From positions 3,014,001 through 3,078,000 of the forward strand of contig BSDZ01000010.1 of the NCBI GenBank assembly GCA_030268105.1: 64,000 bases of DNA. The letters run 5' to 3'. The DNA comes from Volvox africanus (Eukaryota; Chlorophyta; Chlorophyceae; Chlamydomonadales; Volvocaceae). The translations under genes were made by a program, and so were the position numbers. This document shows, piece by piece, positions 34,364 through 44,818 of this stretch; positions within the stretch are counted from its first letter, which is position 1; each line of letters opens with the position of its first letter. The notes beneath the pieces were generated by a model. It did no database searches. It was not told the DNA's origin and saw only the letters and a program-made list of their open reading frames with translations.

Positions 34364-34603
34364 TTGCTATACCTTAAAAAATATCAGGAATCGGGTATTA
34401 TATCCTATGAAGTAAGGACATTAGAGATAGAGGTAGATAAATTGCTTGGCGGGTGCTGTGAATTTACAGAAGTTTATTCAAGATTTATTGTCCAAGCTTA
34501 TGCTGATCTTTCAAAAAACTATAGCGACGTAAAAGCGGTTGTAAAAAAAGTAAACAAAGTTAGTTCAACAATTATTGGAAGCAAAATCCAATTTACGACT
34601 TAG
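34364..34603 (+). pseudogene. Unrecognised bacterial-type ORF fragment
   Basis: About 79 codons, AT-rich, Lys/Glu/Tyr-rich (KKYQESGIISYEVRTLEIEV...), coding-like and compositionally like the neighbouring bacterial fragments. No family recognised. It abuts the NagZ-like fragment. Confidence 0.3.
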
Positions 34604-34684
34604 GCAAATTATTAAAAAATTTGGGTTTAAAGGACTTATTATTTCTGATGCGATAGATATGAGAGCATTAGCTGACAGATCATG
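34597..34684 (+). pseudogene. nagZ: NagZ-like (GH3 beta-N-acetylhexosaminidase) fragment
   Basis: Reads LRQIIKKFGFKGLIISDAID then MRALAD. This is the GF.GLIISDAIDM.AL motif of bacterial family 3 glycoside hydrolases such as NagZ, containing the catalytic Asp of the SDA motif. NagZ recycles peptidoglycan sugars in bacteria; a ~28-codon fragment has no function. Confidence 0.65.
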
Positions 34685-34871
34685 AAATACACTGCCTCGC
34701 TGGAATAATTGGCAGTAAGAATAGTGCTTGTAATAAAAATACTACTAGAATTCTGCTTGAAGCGGCTTGTTTTAATAGTAAATATATTGCTCGAAAGCTC
34801 GTTATATTCAGGGATTTTTATTGGGTTTCTGGTAGCTAATTTGTTGCTAGGTTTATCTTCTAGTCGTGGTG

Positions 34872-35147
34872 TTACGAGCCTCCAGAACCAATATCTATAA
34901 TATTGTCTAAAAAATCAATATATTTCAGCAATTGTAAAGAATCTAAAATATGTCTTTCCCAAATATCTTTCTCAGAATTCCTGTAATTTTTGCTTTTTAC
35001 GAGTACGATATGTGGTACTATTGCTCCCCTAGGGAGGTAGCGAGTGGTTTCATATATTGCCCGTGGCATTTCTTCAGCTAAGGTAACTAACCTAATTGAA
35101 GAAATACCATACTTTTTGAGGAGCACAAAGTTTATGATTGACTCCAA
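34872..35147 (-). pseudogene. rsmG: RsmG (GidB) fragment fused to unrecognised sequence
   Basis: The C-terminal ~38 codons read KNYRNSEKDIWERHILDSLQ then LLKYIDFLDNIIDIGSGGS, the WERHILDSLQL...DIGSG.G motif (SAM-binding loop) of 16S rRNA m7G527 methyltransferase RsmG, broken immediately after the glycine motif. The upstream ~50 codons (AEEMPRAIYETTRYLPRGAI...) do not look like RsmG and may be another fragment. Confidence 0.7.
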
Positions 35148-35560
35148 AGTTGATTGACTCGGTAGCAGTGTTGTTCGGGATTACCGAGATTTTTTGAAAG
35201 TTTAGAAGTCGAGTCTAATTCAACTATCAAAGATTATAGAGCTGAAAATGATTTTAAAACTTTAGTGCCTTATCTGGATAGGGTTTTTAAGGCTTCTACT
35301 CAAATCGCCATATATTTTTTAAATAGGGTATCTATACCACAATTATATTTCCTTCTCTTGGATTTAGCTTGAAACCATTTTGGTTTTGTTGAAAGCTTAT
35401 TTCCCTTAGGGCTTTTGATCATTGTTCCTGATTGAAGCAAAGTAATGCGTCATAAAATGGACCGATAATAACACCGGTTTTTTTGTAAAAATGCCCCAAG
35501 TTTATTAGATCAAATAATTAGAACTTAACATTTTACTATTGACAGAATGGAAAACAACAG

Positions 35561-37526
35561 TTACCCCGGTGATGGTGGTTGATGATCGCTACAAACTCTT
35601 AGGGGCTCGTAAGGCCCCGGACGAGCCTATAACAAGAGGAGGCTCAGAGGGCTGCGCGAGCGAGTCGTACGATGTATGAGATGAGATTAAATAACGTGGA
35701 ATAAGAGTAGCTAAAAAATAATCGAAACAGGGAAAACGCAGAGAGAGAGGTTCAGCAGTACCAAGTTAAGTCATGCCCACATTCAAGTACGATGTTGGAT
35801 AATGATATTGATCGGTCTGTACATGCCGCTGTGCAGCGGCCATGCACGGAAAGAAATTAAGATGGTGGCATCAGCCATCAACAAAGTTGCACGCATGCAT
35901 TGCCGCCTGCTTCGTTCCTTAAAGCAATACCTACCCTCGCATAATTGCAAGGATACATCGGCCGCCCCGCAAGGGCACACTGATCATGAATGGTTGCAGC
36001 TCACCAACGCTTTATGGATGTGCGCGTATTGAGGTGAAAGTGCGCTGAAACATTTAATCATTTAGGTACATTCCTTCAAAGGAACACAGAAAGGACGATG
36101 CGAGCACGATACGTTTCGCCCTGCCAGTGGTTCACCTCTTGTTCTGTGCCGCGACCTACGCTTCACGATCCGCCCTTAGGAACGAATCTACACGGTTCCA
36201 ATTTGGAGCATCCAGACGTGTCCTAGCGGCGCACCGGCGATCACCACCACCAATGCCGCCAGCTACACCTACCCCACCCGATTACCCTCTATATTTAAGT
36301 CCGTTCCCCCTGCTCCTTGTCTTTGAATCCGATGATTTGGAATCTCTATATCCCAAATGTCATTCGGCCTCTCCCAGCCCAAGAGGATGCATGTTCTTAA
36401 ATGTTCCACCTGTGCACGACACTTCCTCCTCCAATCCACTTTGTGTGTCTGCACCAGTCGAGCGGCGGCCCCCGTCAGGCATATCCACCGACAACGCCAT
36501 CCTCTTGTCATATAAAGACCAACCCATCGCTCGAATCGATTACTAGCTCGTCCTCCTCCGCACAGCCTCCGGCCACCCTGGACCCGTTTCGTTCCAAACG
36601 GTCCAGCGTGTCTGCCTCACGCTCCTTCTCCTCAATGGCAGCCTATGGGGAGGTTCCCGAGGGTCCAGGTGGTTATGGAGCACAATCAGTTGAGCCGTGA
36701 ATGACTTGGAGGCTCGGGAAACAGGCTGAAGAGTTCACATGGATCCACATTTTACTCCAACCCCTCATTCGGTCGTGGTTTGTCGCCTCCTACTATACGG
36801 CACTATTGGGGGTCCCTGCCGGCCGCAGCGACCCAAAAAGCCCAAGCTCGCTGCCCGTCGCAGCTAACATGGCCCACTCCCCTCCATTGGTGCACATACC
36901 CGTTAGGCTGATGGGATGCCATCGTCGGTGCCGCCGCCGCCGGCGGAACCGGCACAGTCATTCTTCTGTTTCGAGGAGGTAGGGCACTGCTGAGCTCAGC
37001 GCCTAAAGTTCTTCGCGAGTTGAGCAGTCTAGATCAAATTTCCACCAGTGCCTCTATGCAAGAGGAAAAACGAGTATGCCAACGGCTTACTATTTAATTG
37101 TCTGTATTGGAGCTCAGTTTGATGAAAGGTTGCCAATATTGCCAAAATAGTCTTAGAAGTTGACGCCTTCAAGACGAATTCTTCCAAGACAAATGAAAGT
37201 CATCTTTTGTTTTATATTCTATATTTGAAGTTTCTCTGGGCCGAATAAGCTCAGTAAGCGAGAACATAGGCCTGTTTAGAGGACGCATTTTGCATATCCT
37301 GTATGTCATTCTTCAAATATGGCGAGAGATATTAAGATGTTAGAACTGTGGATTTCTTATGGATCAAGACGGAAAATGTTGCCTGTGATCCCTACAGCCC
37401 AATCCGTACAGGTGCTGTACTTGATCGGACCTTTAAATGCAACGAACCATTGAAAGTAACAAGTATGATGCAGGTAAAATTCATCGAAGCAGCCATCATC
37501 AGTTTCCGGCTTAGGGTTCCCCATCT
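35561..37526. other. Non-coding or unrecognised sequence
   Basis: After the AT-rich island normal algal composition returns. Ser/Pro-rich open frames on the plus strand (36127-36546, 36401-36700) look like low-complexity algal sequence but have no conserved domain. A short echo of 30484 occurs near 36010 (CTTTATGGATGTGCG). No gene is supported. Confidence 0.4.
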
Positions 37527-38361
37527 TGTCAGTTGCAGCTTCCCGCTGTTTGGCTCAGTATGAACATAACTACGGATATGGTTATGACTCCTATGATACT
37601 GAAGATGACTCCTATTAAGATGAGTATGGCTACGATGGTGATGAGGACGAGGCCTACTATGAGTACTACGGCATAATAGATACGAGGATTACCACGCCGA
37701 GAAGTATGATTTCTTTGAAGAATGCCTCTTTGATACCAATGGTCAGCCAGTGCTGGCAAGTGAAACCGCCTCTTGCGATATCAAAGTCGCCGGGGTCGAC
37801 AAGCAGGCAGATAAGCTTAACGGTGGCTTGGATGGTGTTTGCAAGCTGACGTCCTGCTATAACGGAAAGCCGATATACACGCGCCGGAGCAGCTCTGTCG
37901 GTGAGGACCGCGCGTTATCGTACTCGAACACTTTTGGCGATTGGGACATTTCAATGGGCGGTGAGCCAAACGAGGCCGAAATTCTTATGTACGGTGGATG
38001 CTTCAGTCCCCTGTTTGTTGGCGGCTGGCATCTGGGCGGCGATCTCAAGTCCGATACAGCTCCTGGCGAGGACGATTATCTTCCCATTAACGTAGCTGTT
38101 TCATGTGCTGATGGCTCAGTATTCAAGGCTGACACCAACAGCTACAAGCAAGTGATAGGCCCGGTGTTGACGGACGAGGAAATTAAGGCCAAGCATCGCT
38201 ACACATATGATAAGTACAGCAAGGTGGACCCCAGCCCAACGATTAACTTCACATTTGTGGTTCTCCTTGTAATGCGCGGCCTCAGAATACTTTTGGCCAT
38301 TCCATATTTCCTTCGTCGGAAGAAAAAGGTGCCAAGGGTGGCTCTATATCTGTTAGCTTGA
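37527..38361 (+). pseudogene. Frameshifted gene for a possible secreted/membrane protein
   Basis: One frame reads FPILSVAASRCLAQ|YEHNY, a signal-peptide-like end followed by a Tyr/Asp/Glu-rich acidic segment broken by a TAA (about 37617). The acidic segment continues to about 37670, after which the reading moves to another frame (RYEDYHAEKYDFFEECLFD...). That frame stays open to 38361: a Cys-containing domain (VCKLTSCYNGKPIYTRRSSS, then a GDWDISMGGEPNEAEILMYG stretch) and a hydrophobic segment before Arg/Lys-rich sequence (INFTFVVLLVMRGLRILLAI...RRKKK). I do not recognise the family. One stop and one frameshift suggest a recent pseudogene or sequence errors. Confidence 0.4.
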
Positions 38362-38690
38362 TGCTAAACCAGAGCAAGGAGAGGTGTACATTATTAAACG
38401 GCCAAATAAATTAACAAACGTGGCCTGTGTATGGAGCAATGTAATTTATGTGGCTTCCAACCGTACGGAAGGAAGAGGTGTTACATACCCGGATATTATG
38501 CAAGACCGGCGATATCGGAGTAAAGTTGATCTGACAACGATGCGTGTCTTTCGAGCGTCGCCACAGGAAGGATTGATGAAGCTGCAAGATCTGTGCGTAG
38601 TCAGAGCCAGCGCCACGCTATCTACGTTGGATTTGTTCTATGTGAGAGCATATGGCAACAAAATATGCCGTGTGAGCATTAATGGTATGA

Positions 38691-38753
38691 ACACATACAC
38701 ACACGCACACACACGTACACACACGTACACACGCACACACACACACACACACA
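38691..38753. repeat. CA-rich microsatellite
   Basis: About 63 bp of (AC)n interrupted by GC and GT steps. Confidence 0.9.
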
Positions 38754-39651
38754 GTGTCAAGTGAACGTGCACGCTGCATGCCTGCACTAATTGGGAGTGC
38801 TTATCTTGGATCCTCAAACTCATCCATTTGCGCGCGAGGAGTGATTCGGGATGTTGGCACACCATGTCGCGCCGCGCCACGTTGTTCTGCCCCACGTCAC
38901 GCGAGCAAACTTCTAAATTCACAGAATTTTACATTTACGCAGCGCAGCATATATACATATTTATAGCCAATATTACTGATAGCTCACTTTAGCCAGGCCG
39001 CGGAATTTAAGAATGGAACAAAGGAGGTTCTTCAGCTTTAAAGATTCTGTCCGCCAGGCGCTGATCGCTTTGGCTGCCTCGTACAGCTAAGGCAAGGAAA
39101 CTGCTTGCCATTACCGCAGATACACTTGTCTCGTAAATGATGACTGAATTCAATCATGCACTAAATATGATTTTGAAATATGTCAATGTTACGTAGTCAG
39201 TTGCATTTATATATGCAAGAGGAGTCCACATTATCAATGACCACAAACAAAGTAAAGAGCGAAGTAAAGCTGTCTATACTGAATGTCATAGGGACAAACC
39301 AGAGCTGGGACTGCTCCGGACAAACGCAAATGGTCATTTTTGCGGGCACAGGGGCTTATCCAACACTGCACCCATTCTGGTAACAAATTCTGCACCCATT
39401 CTGGGAACATATTGGTCTTGTAACAAATATGTTCCCCTGGCTTGGTAGTTAGAAGTGTAACTTAAAATTGGGTCTGGAGGTGCATGGTGTTGGACCCTTA
39501 GCCTTTTCGAGCTCATTGAGCAGTCTTGCTTACCTTTTGCCTAACCCAAGCATTCATTGGTGCCTTTGATCTTGTCAAAAAAATGTAGTTAAGGCTTTTT
39601 AGACCAAAACAAGCTTATGAAGAAGAAATAGAATAAAATTCAATTTATTTA

Positions 39652-39744
39652 GAACATAAAGTAATAGACCAGAAGAAAGAACTGACCAAGTTATACGAAA
39701 TTAAAAATGAGCTTTTACTAAGCGTTTCCAATATTTTGCATTGA
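39652..39744 (+). pseudogene. Bacterial-like coiled-coil fragment, possibly type I restriction HsdS C-terminus
   Basis: Frame reads EHKVIDQKKELTKLYEIKNE then LLLSVSNILH and stop, AT-rich and Lys/Glu-rich, like the helical C-terminus of type I restriction specificity subunits. Upstream in the same frame is FRPKQAYEEEIE, then a stop. Identification is weak; the composition links it to the 32-35.5 kb island. Confidence 0.3.
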
Positions 39745-40433
39745 CGCCCACATCTATGCTGCGGTGATGTTGCCTACCCGTGACGCCCTACCCTAGACGG
39801 ACCACATGTAGCCATTCCCGCCTTCGTTCTAAGGCCTCCAATCAGCCCCAGATGCACAATAATCTTAACTCCAACTATCGAAACTTCCGAAGCCTACAGC
39901 TCCAAATTCTAAGCCCGTACCTACTGTTGCATGCCTCGCATCCGGGGTCTGAGTACAACATGTACAACATGCAACTGATCGCTTAATAAATTATCAACTC
40001 CCTATATCTTCTGCCGGAAGCAGAATGCAGAATTATCGAAAGTTCGAATACGTAGGCCGATATGCCGATAGGCCGATAGTAGATGGAGGCGGGAGAGAGA
40101 GGAAAAGAGCCAGGGATTTCTGTCACAAAAGGATAAGGGTTCTTGAGTATTAGGCTAGGAGGGCAAAGGACAGGCGGACGGAGGTTGGGACTACGATTTT
40201 AGGCGGGGGAGGCAGGGTTAAAGATGCAACAGATAAGTGCGTGCAAGGATATATGGCAAGGACGACGGAGGGCCTGGTTTTGGTGGCAGTGGTTGCCTCA
40301 TGTTAAAGGAAGGAGGGGGCGATGATACGAAATCTACAATCTACAATCTATATTATCATACCCCTATCCCCACCCCACCCACGCCCCTCCCACCTAACGC
40401 CACGACCATCTCTCATCCACAGCCCGCATGCAC

Positions 40434-40927
40434 CTCAGCGGCACTCGGTGGATCTCCTCTAAGAAGGTCACATTTGCGGCCGTGAGGGGGTCTCGCGCCC
40501 GCAGCCACGCTGGCTTCCCACTAACCCCCGGGTCATTCTGGGCGGTCGTGGCAGTGCCGCTCCACTCAGCTCCTCCCACAGTTTCAGGCCGCAAGTAAAT
40601 AAGGCCTACGCGTTTGGATGGTGGCTGGCGTCGTCCCCGGTAGGGAATGTGGAACCAATCGGGGCGTAAGCTAAGTAGCCGCCAAGGCCGTGCATAATCG
40701 TAGAAAGAAGAGCGATGGGAACCGTGATGATGTATACTATCGGTGTTGTTGGCGACAGCGAAGCGGTGCTGCGAGAAACGTTGGTAGATGCAAGCAAAGT
40801 TAATGTATGAGTGCTTGCCCCCTCCCCCCGCATTCACCTGTGTATAGCGTGTTGTACCCAGCTTTCTGCAGCCAGGTGGGGAGCCACTCGCGATCCAAAT
40901 CCAGCGCACGGAATTTTGCATAACCTC
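40434..40927 (-). pseudogene. Sulfatase (arylsulfatase/GlcNAc-6-sulfatase type) remnant
   Basis: Two exon-like pieces. Piece 1 (40927-40838) follows a good acceptor (TATACAG) and reads GYAKFRALDLDREWLPTWLQ then KAGYNTLYTG, the conserved segment after the sulfatase active site, ending at a GTGAAT donor. Piece 2 (about 40780-40434) ends KPAWLRARDPLTAANVTFLE then EIHRVPLRCMRAVDE, typical of the central region before the second metal-binding part. The N-terminal Cys/Ser-x-Pro-x-Arg active-site motif and the C-terminal half are not found nearby, and the junction after AVDE lacks a GT donor. It is therefore a fragment, not a working enzyme. Confidence 0.6.
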
Positions 40928-43900
40928 CTGTATATGAGGAAGGGGTTGTGGGTTCGCGGGCCAGGGCCTCGGGGATGACGAATTTAATTTGTGGAAAAAT
41001 GGTTTCCGCGGCCAGACGGCGAACCCCTTGGGGTGGCAAAAGAATGAATGGAAGAACGGAAGGACAGAACGAACTCGCTATGTGGACAGCCCAGAAAGGG
41101 GACCCCTTATCCAACCACGTCAGTGCGGTAATTCGGCGCGACAAAGGCACTTACCAACGCTGACCACATTTTGGCCAATAACTGCAGTGTATGGAAGATA
41201 CATGCCATCACACTTGATGAGGAGTCAGTTTCTGCTCCTGAGAAGGCCGTTGAGGAGACCCCCAATCTTGCACCCAGCGCCACGGAGAGCAACAAGGACG
41301 AAGATGGAGCAGCGGAGTGTATCGAAGTGCAGCAGACTGTTTGGACACTGGCACCCAAAACATTATCAGAGCAGTTGGTGCTTACGAGCCCGCAGCCAGC
41401 CGTTTCCAGCTGTGAGACGAGCAGTTGTCGTCGTCGTCGTAATCGTCATCATAATTGTTTGTGTGTGGGATAAGGGGGGTACATCACCCGTGGCCACTAA
41501 CCTGGCAGTCCCTACCTTCCCCGATATTTCGGGGCACCCTCATCCAGTCTCCCATGCCGACTTCTCCGAAAGCAGTGTTTTTCCCAGGTTCAGCACCCAC
41601 CGCCGGCATCCAGCGGAATCTGCCGAATCAACTAAGGCGTCAACTCCGCTCCTGGTCAACTCGCATGTCACTTTATTTGGGGTCGTCACCGTTCATGGGG
41701 GCAACCTGCCCTCAATTTTGGGACTTTGACTCACTCTCGGTCGGGTTGGAACCTGGAACTGTAGGGGCACCATAGTCGTTAGTTGTTGTCGCCTTGTACA
41801 TCTGATACTCACTATCAAGAGCAGCAGATGCAGTATCTGCCAATCTTTCAGCCATCAAAGCCGCGGAGTTTTGAAGTGGGCGACGTAAAGCGAGAAATCC
41901 GACAAATCCTTGCTTGCAAGCAAGCTCAGCGCAGCACCCCTACTATCCAGCCTCTCCCATCATCCCAAGCGTGTGTTTTAGTCTGATTCTGCGCTTCCCT
42001 ATTCGCTGGCATTCTCAAAACCTGCGTCTAGGGATGCAGTGCCCGCAACAGGCCCACTCGTGCTCCCGGCCCAGCCCCAGTGCGCCTCCTCCTCTCGGAT
42101 GGCACCTACCAACACCTACCGTATACGCAGCGTCTAGCTATTTGTCACACTCCAGTGAGGTGTCGAGCCGGTCGTGGATTATATCCTGAAATATTACTCC
42201 ATGTTGGTATATGCCAGGCGAAATTTGTAGTAAGGGATCGAGCTGTGAGCTGTCGTCCCTGCAAACAGGACTGCTGCCATGAAAGCAATTACGACGGACG
42301 GCAACCGAGTACGACCTGTGTTGCGACTGCACACCTCCTCCTTGTGGCACAAGGGCATTTTTTTCTAGTATACCCGAATGCATATATCATGACAATGAAG
42401 CTCAATGCACAGCCTAGGGTAAAGGCGGTGTATATATTATTGATATCGCACTTGTCGATGCACGTCGACAACACTCCCCGTATGTATTTGTCACGTGTCT
42501 GAGTAATTAGAGCTGGTGAAAGCCGTGGAAGCTGCAACTAACTTGTGGATGGAATACTGAATGGAGCACTGCGATGAATGGCCGAGTGTGAGTGGCGCAG
42601 AAATACATGCAAGCGGATTGATATGCATGTATATTTCAATTAAGAGTACTAACTACCAGGAGAAACTGTTGTCCGCGCACACTGAGGTTATTTGCTTGTG
42701 TGTGTGCCGAACCATGGGTCTGTGCACAAATAGTCCGACCCAGATTTCGTAATCTGGGTCGGACAAAAGTACGGTTCTGAATAAACATCAGATACTATCC
42801 CAAACAGCGCAACATATCAGGCCGTCACAACAGGAGTCAGTGAACGAAAACAACGTACGTACTATCGTGGCTCAATAATACGCCATCTGGTCAGTGGTCG
42901 CATAATGACGTCTGGTACTGCGTGCATGGTGCCCCACTGCCCTAGGTCAGGATAGCAAACACGCACTTCTGAAATCTGAAATCTGAAAGCAAGTAAGCTG
43001 CTTTACTCCGCCCATAAGCCGGCAGGGTTTCATTCCTTCCGCAGTGAAAAAGTGGAAGACGGTGCCATTGACCGCCACACGCACATCACAACAGCATCAC
43101 GGGGGCTCCCTCCGGACGGAATGAGGAGGCGCCAGCGCTGCTCCTGCACCGCGTACTGCCATTTGTCATATTAGGGTCGGGGAGGGAGGTGCATGCGTAG
43201 GAGGTGACAGCGCGTTTGCACGCTTAAGCTGGTTGTGCCTGTGACCCAACCGCCTATGTATCCGAGATCTCCTCCTGCATCCTTTCCTAGTCAAGCTCCG
43301 CCGCTATCATTGGACCTCCACCTCCCTCGACCTCATTTACCAACCCTTCATCTGAACATCCACATACACTCCGACTTGCATGCATGGGACGCAGGTGATG
43401 TCGAACGGCCAGCCGAACTACAACACCAAACAGTGCACAACATGGAACCGTTATCTTCCAGGTTCATTCATCTATCTTGGGAACAGCGTCCCAGATTTCG
43501 GGCATATATTAAGGCACCTATTTTGCAAGGCCCCATAATAATAATCTGGACATGACGTGCGAAGCTTTGCGTGAGTTGGGACAATTTGCAACTCGAGTGT
43601 CCTCTCCATGCATATGATGTAAATGATGTAAATGATGTAAATCGCCCAGCAAGTGGGAATTTGCAGATGTACATGATCAATCACACAAGCAAATGAAGGC
43701 ACGAACGGCATCACTAGTACCCATATACACGCGGAGCCGCGGTTTGCCCCTGTACGCACGGCCCTCGTGCCAAGTTAGGGTTGTACACACTGGCTTTAGG
43801 AATCGCACGCAAGTAATGACATGCCGGTTCATCACCCAATTATGGGTGACTACGTTGCACCGCCGCTTTCATCACTACCACCACCATCACCATCAACACT

Positions 43901-44818
43901 ACCAACGTAAGAGAGACCGGTAAATCTATCGATTAATTAGCAGTGCTACTGTAAGTTACTAAGATCCCCCCATCCCCTTCTGACTACGCTGTAATTACTA
44001 CTAACCGCTTTACCTCAACGCCTATTGTGTTTTGATATATGGTTAAGGAGCCAGTGAATGGGATGCATCCATAAAATTTGGGCACCTAGGCAAGAACTTG
44101 GTCACACGCCCCGGCTAGTCCGGAAGCAGATCGCTTATCGCACTTGCGCAAACCCCCAGCGGCTATTGTAGCACATCCTGCCTTTTCATGGTCCACATAC
44201 ATCAGTTGGACGCCATAATCCGCACCGCTGTCGGACGACAGCGCAATCGAAACTGATTTTGCAATTCAGCACAAACAAATTCTGCAGCTGTTCATCACTT
44301 CCAAACATGTCAAATTGTCAACATGTAACCGAAATAGCCGCTGCCAAAGGGGCCTCCTGAAATGCTGGCGGCATCCTTCATTGCATGGTATGCTTTGGTG
44401 TGCGGTTGTCGTACTGTACGACTACTACATTAAAACTCCATGAGGTGCTGCTGGCGCCCTGCCCGAAGGGCACATGCATCTGTCAGGGCATGAATGAAAT
44501 GCTGCGAAAAAGTGTCCCTGCATCAAATGCCACTAAACGTTCCCAATTTGGATGTTGGCGCGTACAACGGCAGCTGGTCATTAACCGTTCTAGTTATTCC
44601 TCCGCTTTGAGTGAGTTTTATCTTTTGACACTAATTTCACCGCCAAGGAGGGTTACGAGGTTTTGGCAAGTGGTAAGCCCAATAAGATCAAATCGAGTCC
44701 GTGATTCCTCCTGCATTCATGTTCTCTAACCGCCATCTGCATACCATCAAGGTACTCGATTGGCGCATACGTAGCACCGCTTGCTCCTCGACCAAAGGCT
44801 AAATCTTGCCATCCCAGC
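40928..44818. other. Intergenic region with a perfect hairpin and microsatellites
   Basis: Contains GTC/ATC triplets (about 41425-41455), a perfect 14-bp inverted repeat (42733-42764), three 9-bp units GATGTAAAT (about 43615-43641) and CCA/CAT-rich sequence near 43870. Several plus-strand ORFs (for example 41171-41473, 43235-43555) are unrecognised and low in complexity. The right end should hold the kinase 3' UTR (minus strand). Confidence 0.45.
42733..42764. repeat. Perfect 14-bp inverted repeat with 4-nt loop
   Basis: GTCCGACCCAGATT, loop TCGT, then its exact reverse complement. This is too perfect for chance at this length. Possible readings: a hairpin in a transcript, a transposon end, or a protein-binding palindrome. 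Confidence 0.8.

Larger units (their letters stand above)
32100..35560. other. AT-rich island of shuffled bacterial (Rickettsiales-like) gene fragments
   Basis: Base composition drops sharply against both flanks. Inside are many short pieces of bacterial coding and RNA sequence on both strands, none intact and not in any bacterial gene order: transposase, 23S rRNA, tRNA-Tyr with encoded CCA, DnaJ, relaxase, transporter, NagZ and RsmG. Further AT-rich frames (32673-32895 plus; 33067-32890 minus; 33413-33265 minus; 34364-34603 plus) look coding but are unrecognised. The mix of an AT-rich donor, IS256 elements and a TraA-type relaxase is what one expects from Rickettsiales, which live inside several volvocine algae. 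The donor is inferred, not proven. Confidence 0.8.
38362..40433. other. Non-coding stretch with CA repeat and an AT-rich fragment
   Basis: Contains a CA/CACG microsatellite (38691-38753), two copies of CTGCACCCATTCTGG near 39366 and 39389, and an AT-rich patch around 39580-39744 whose plus frame looks bacterial (see separate entry). Pyrimidine-rich sequence near 40360-40400. No gene recognised. Confidence 0.5.
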
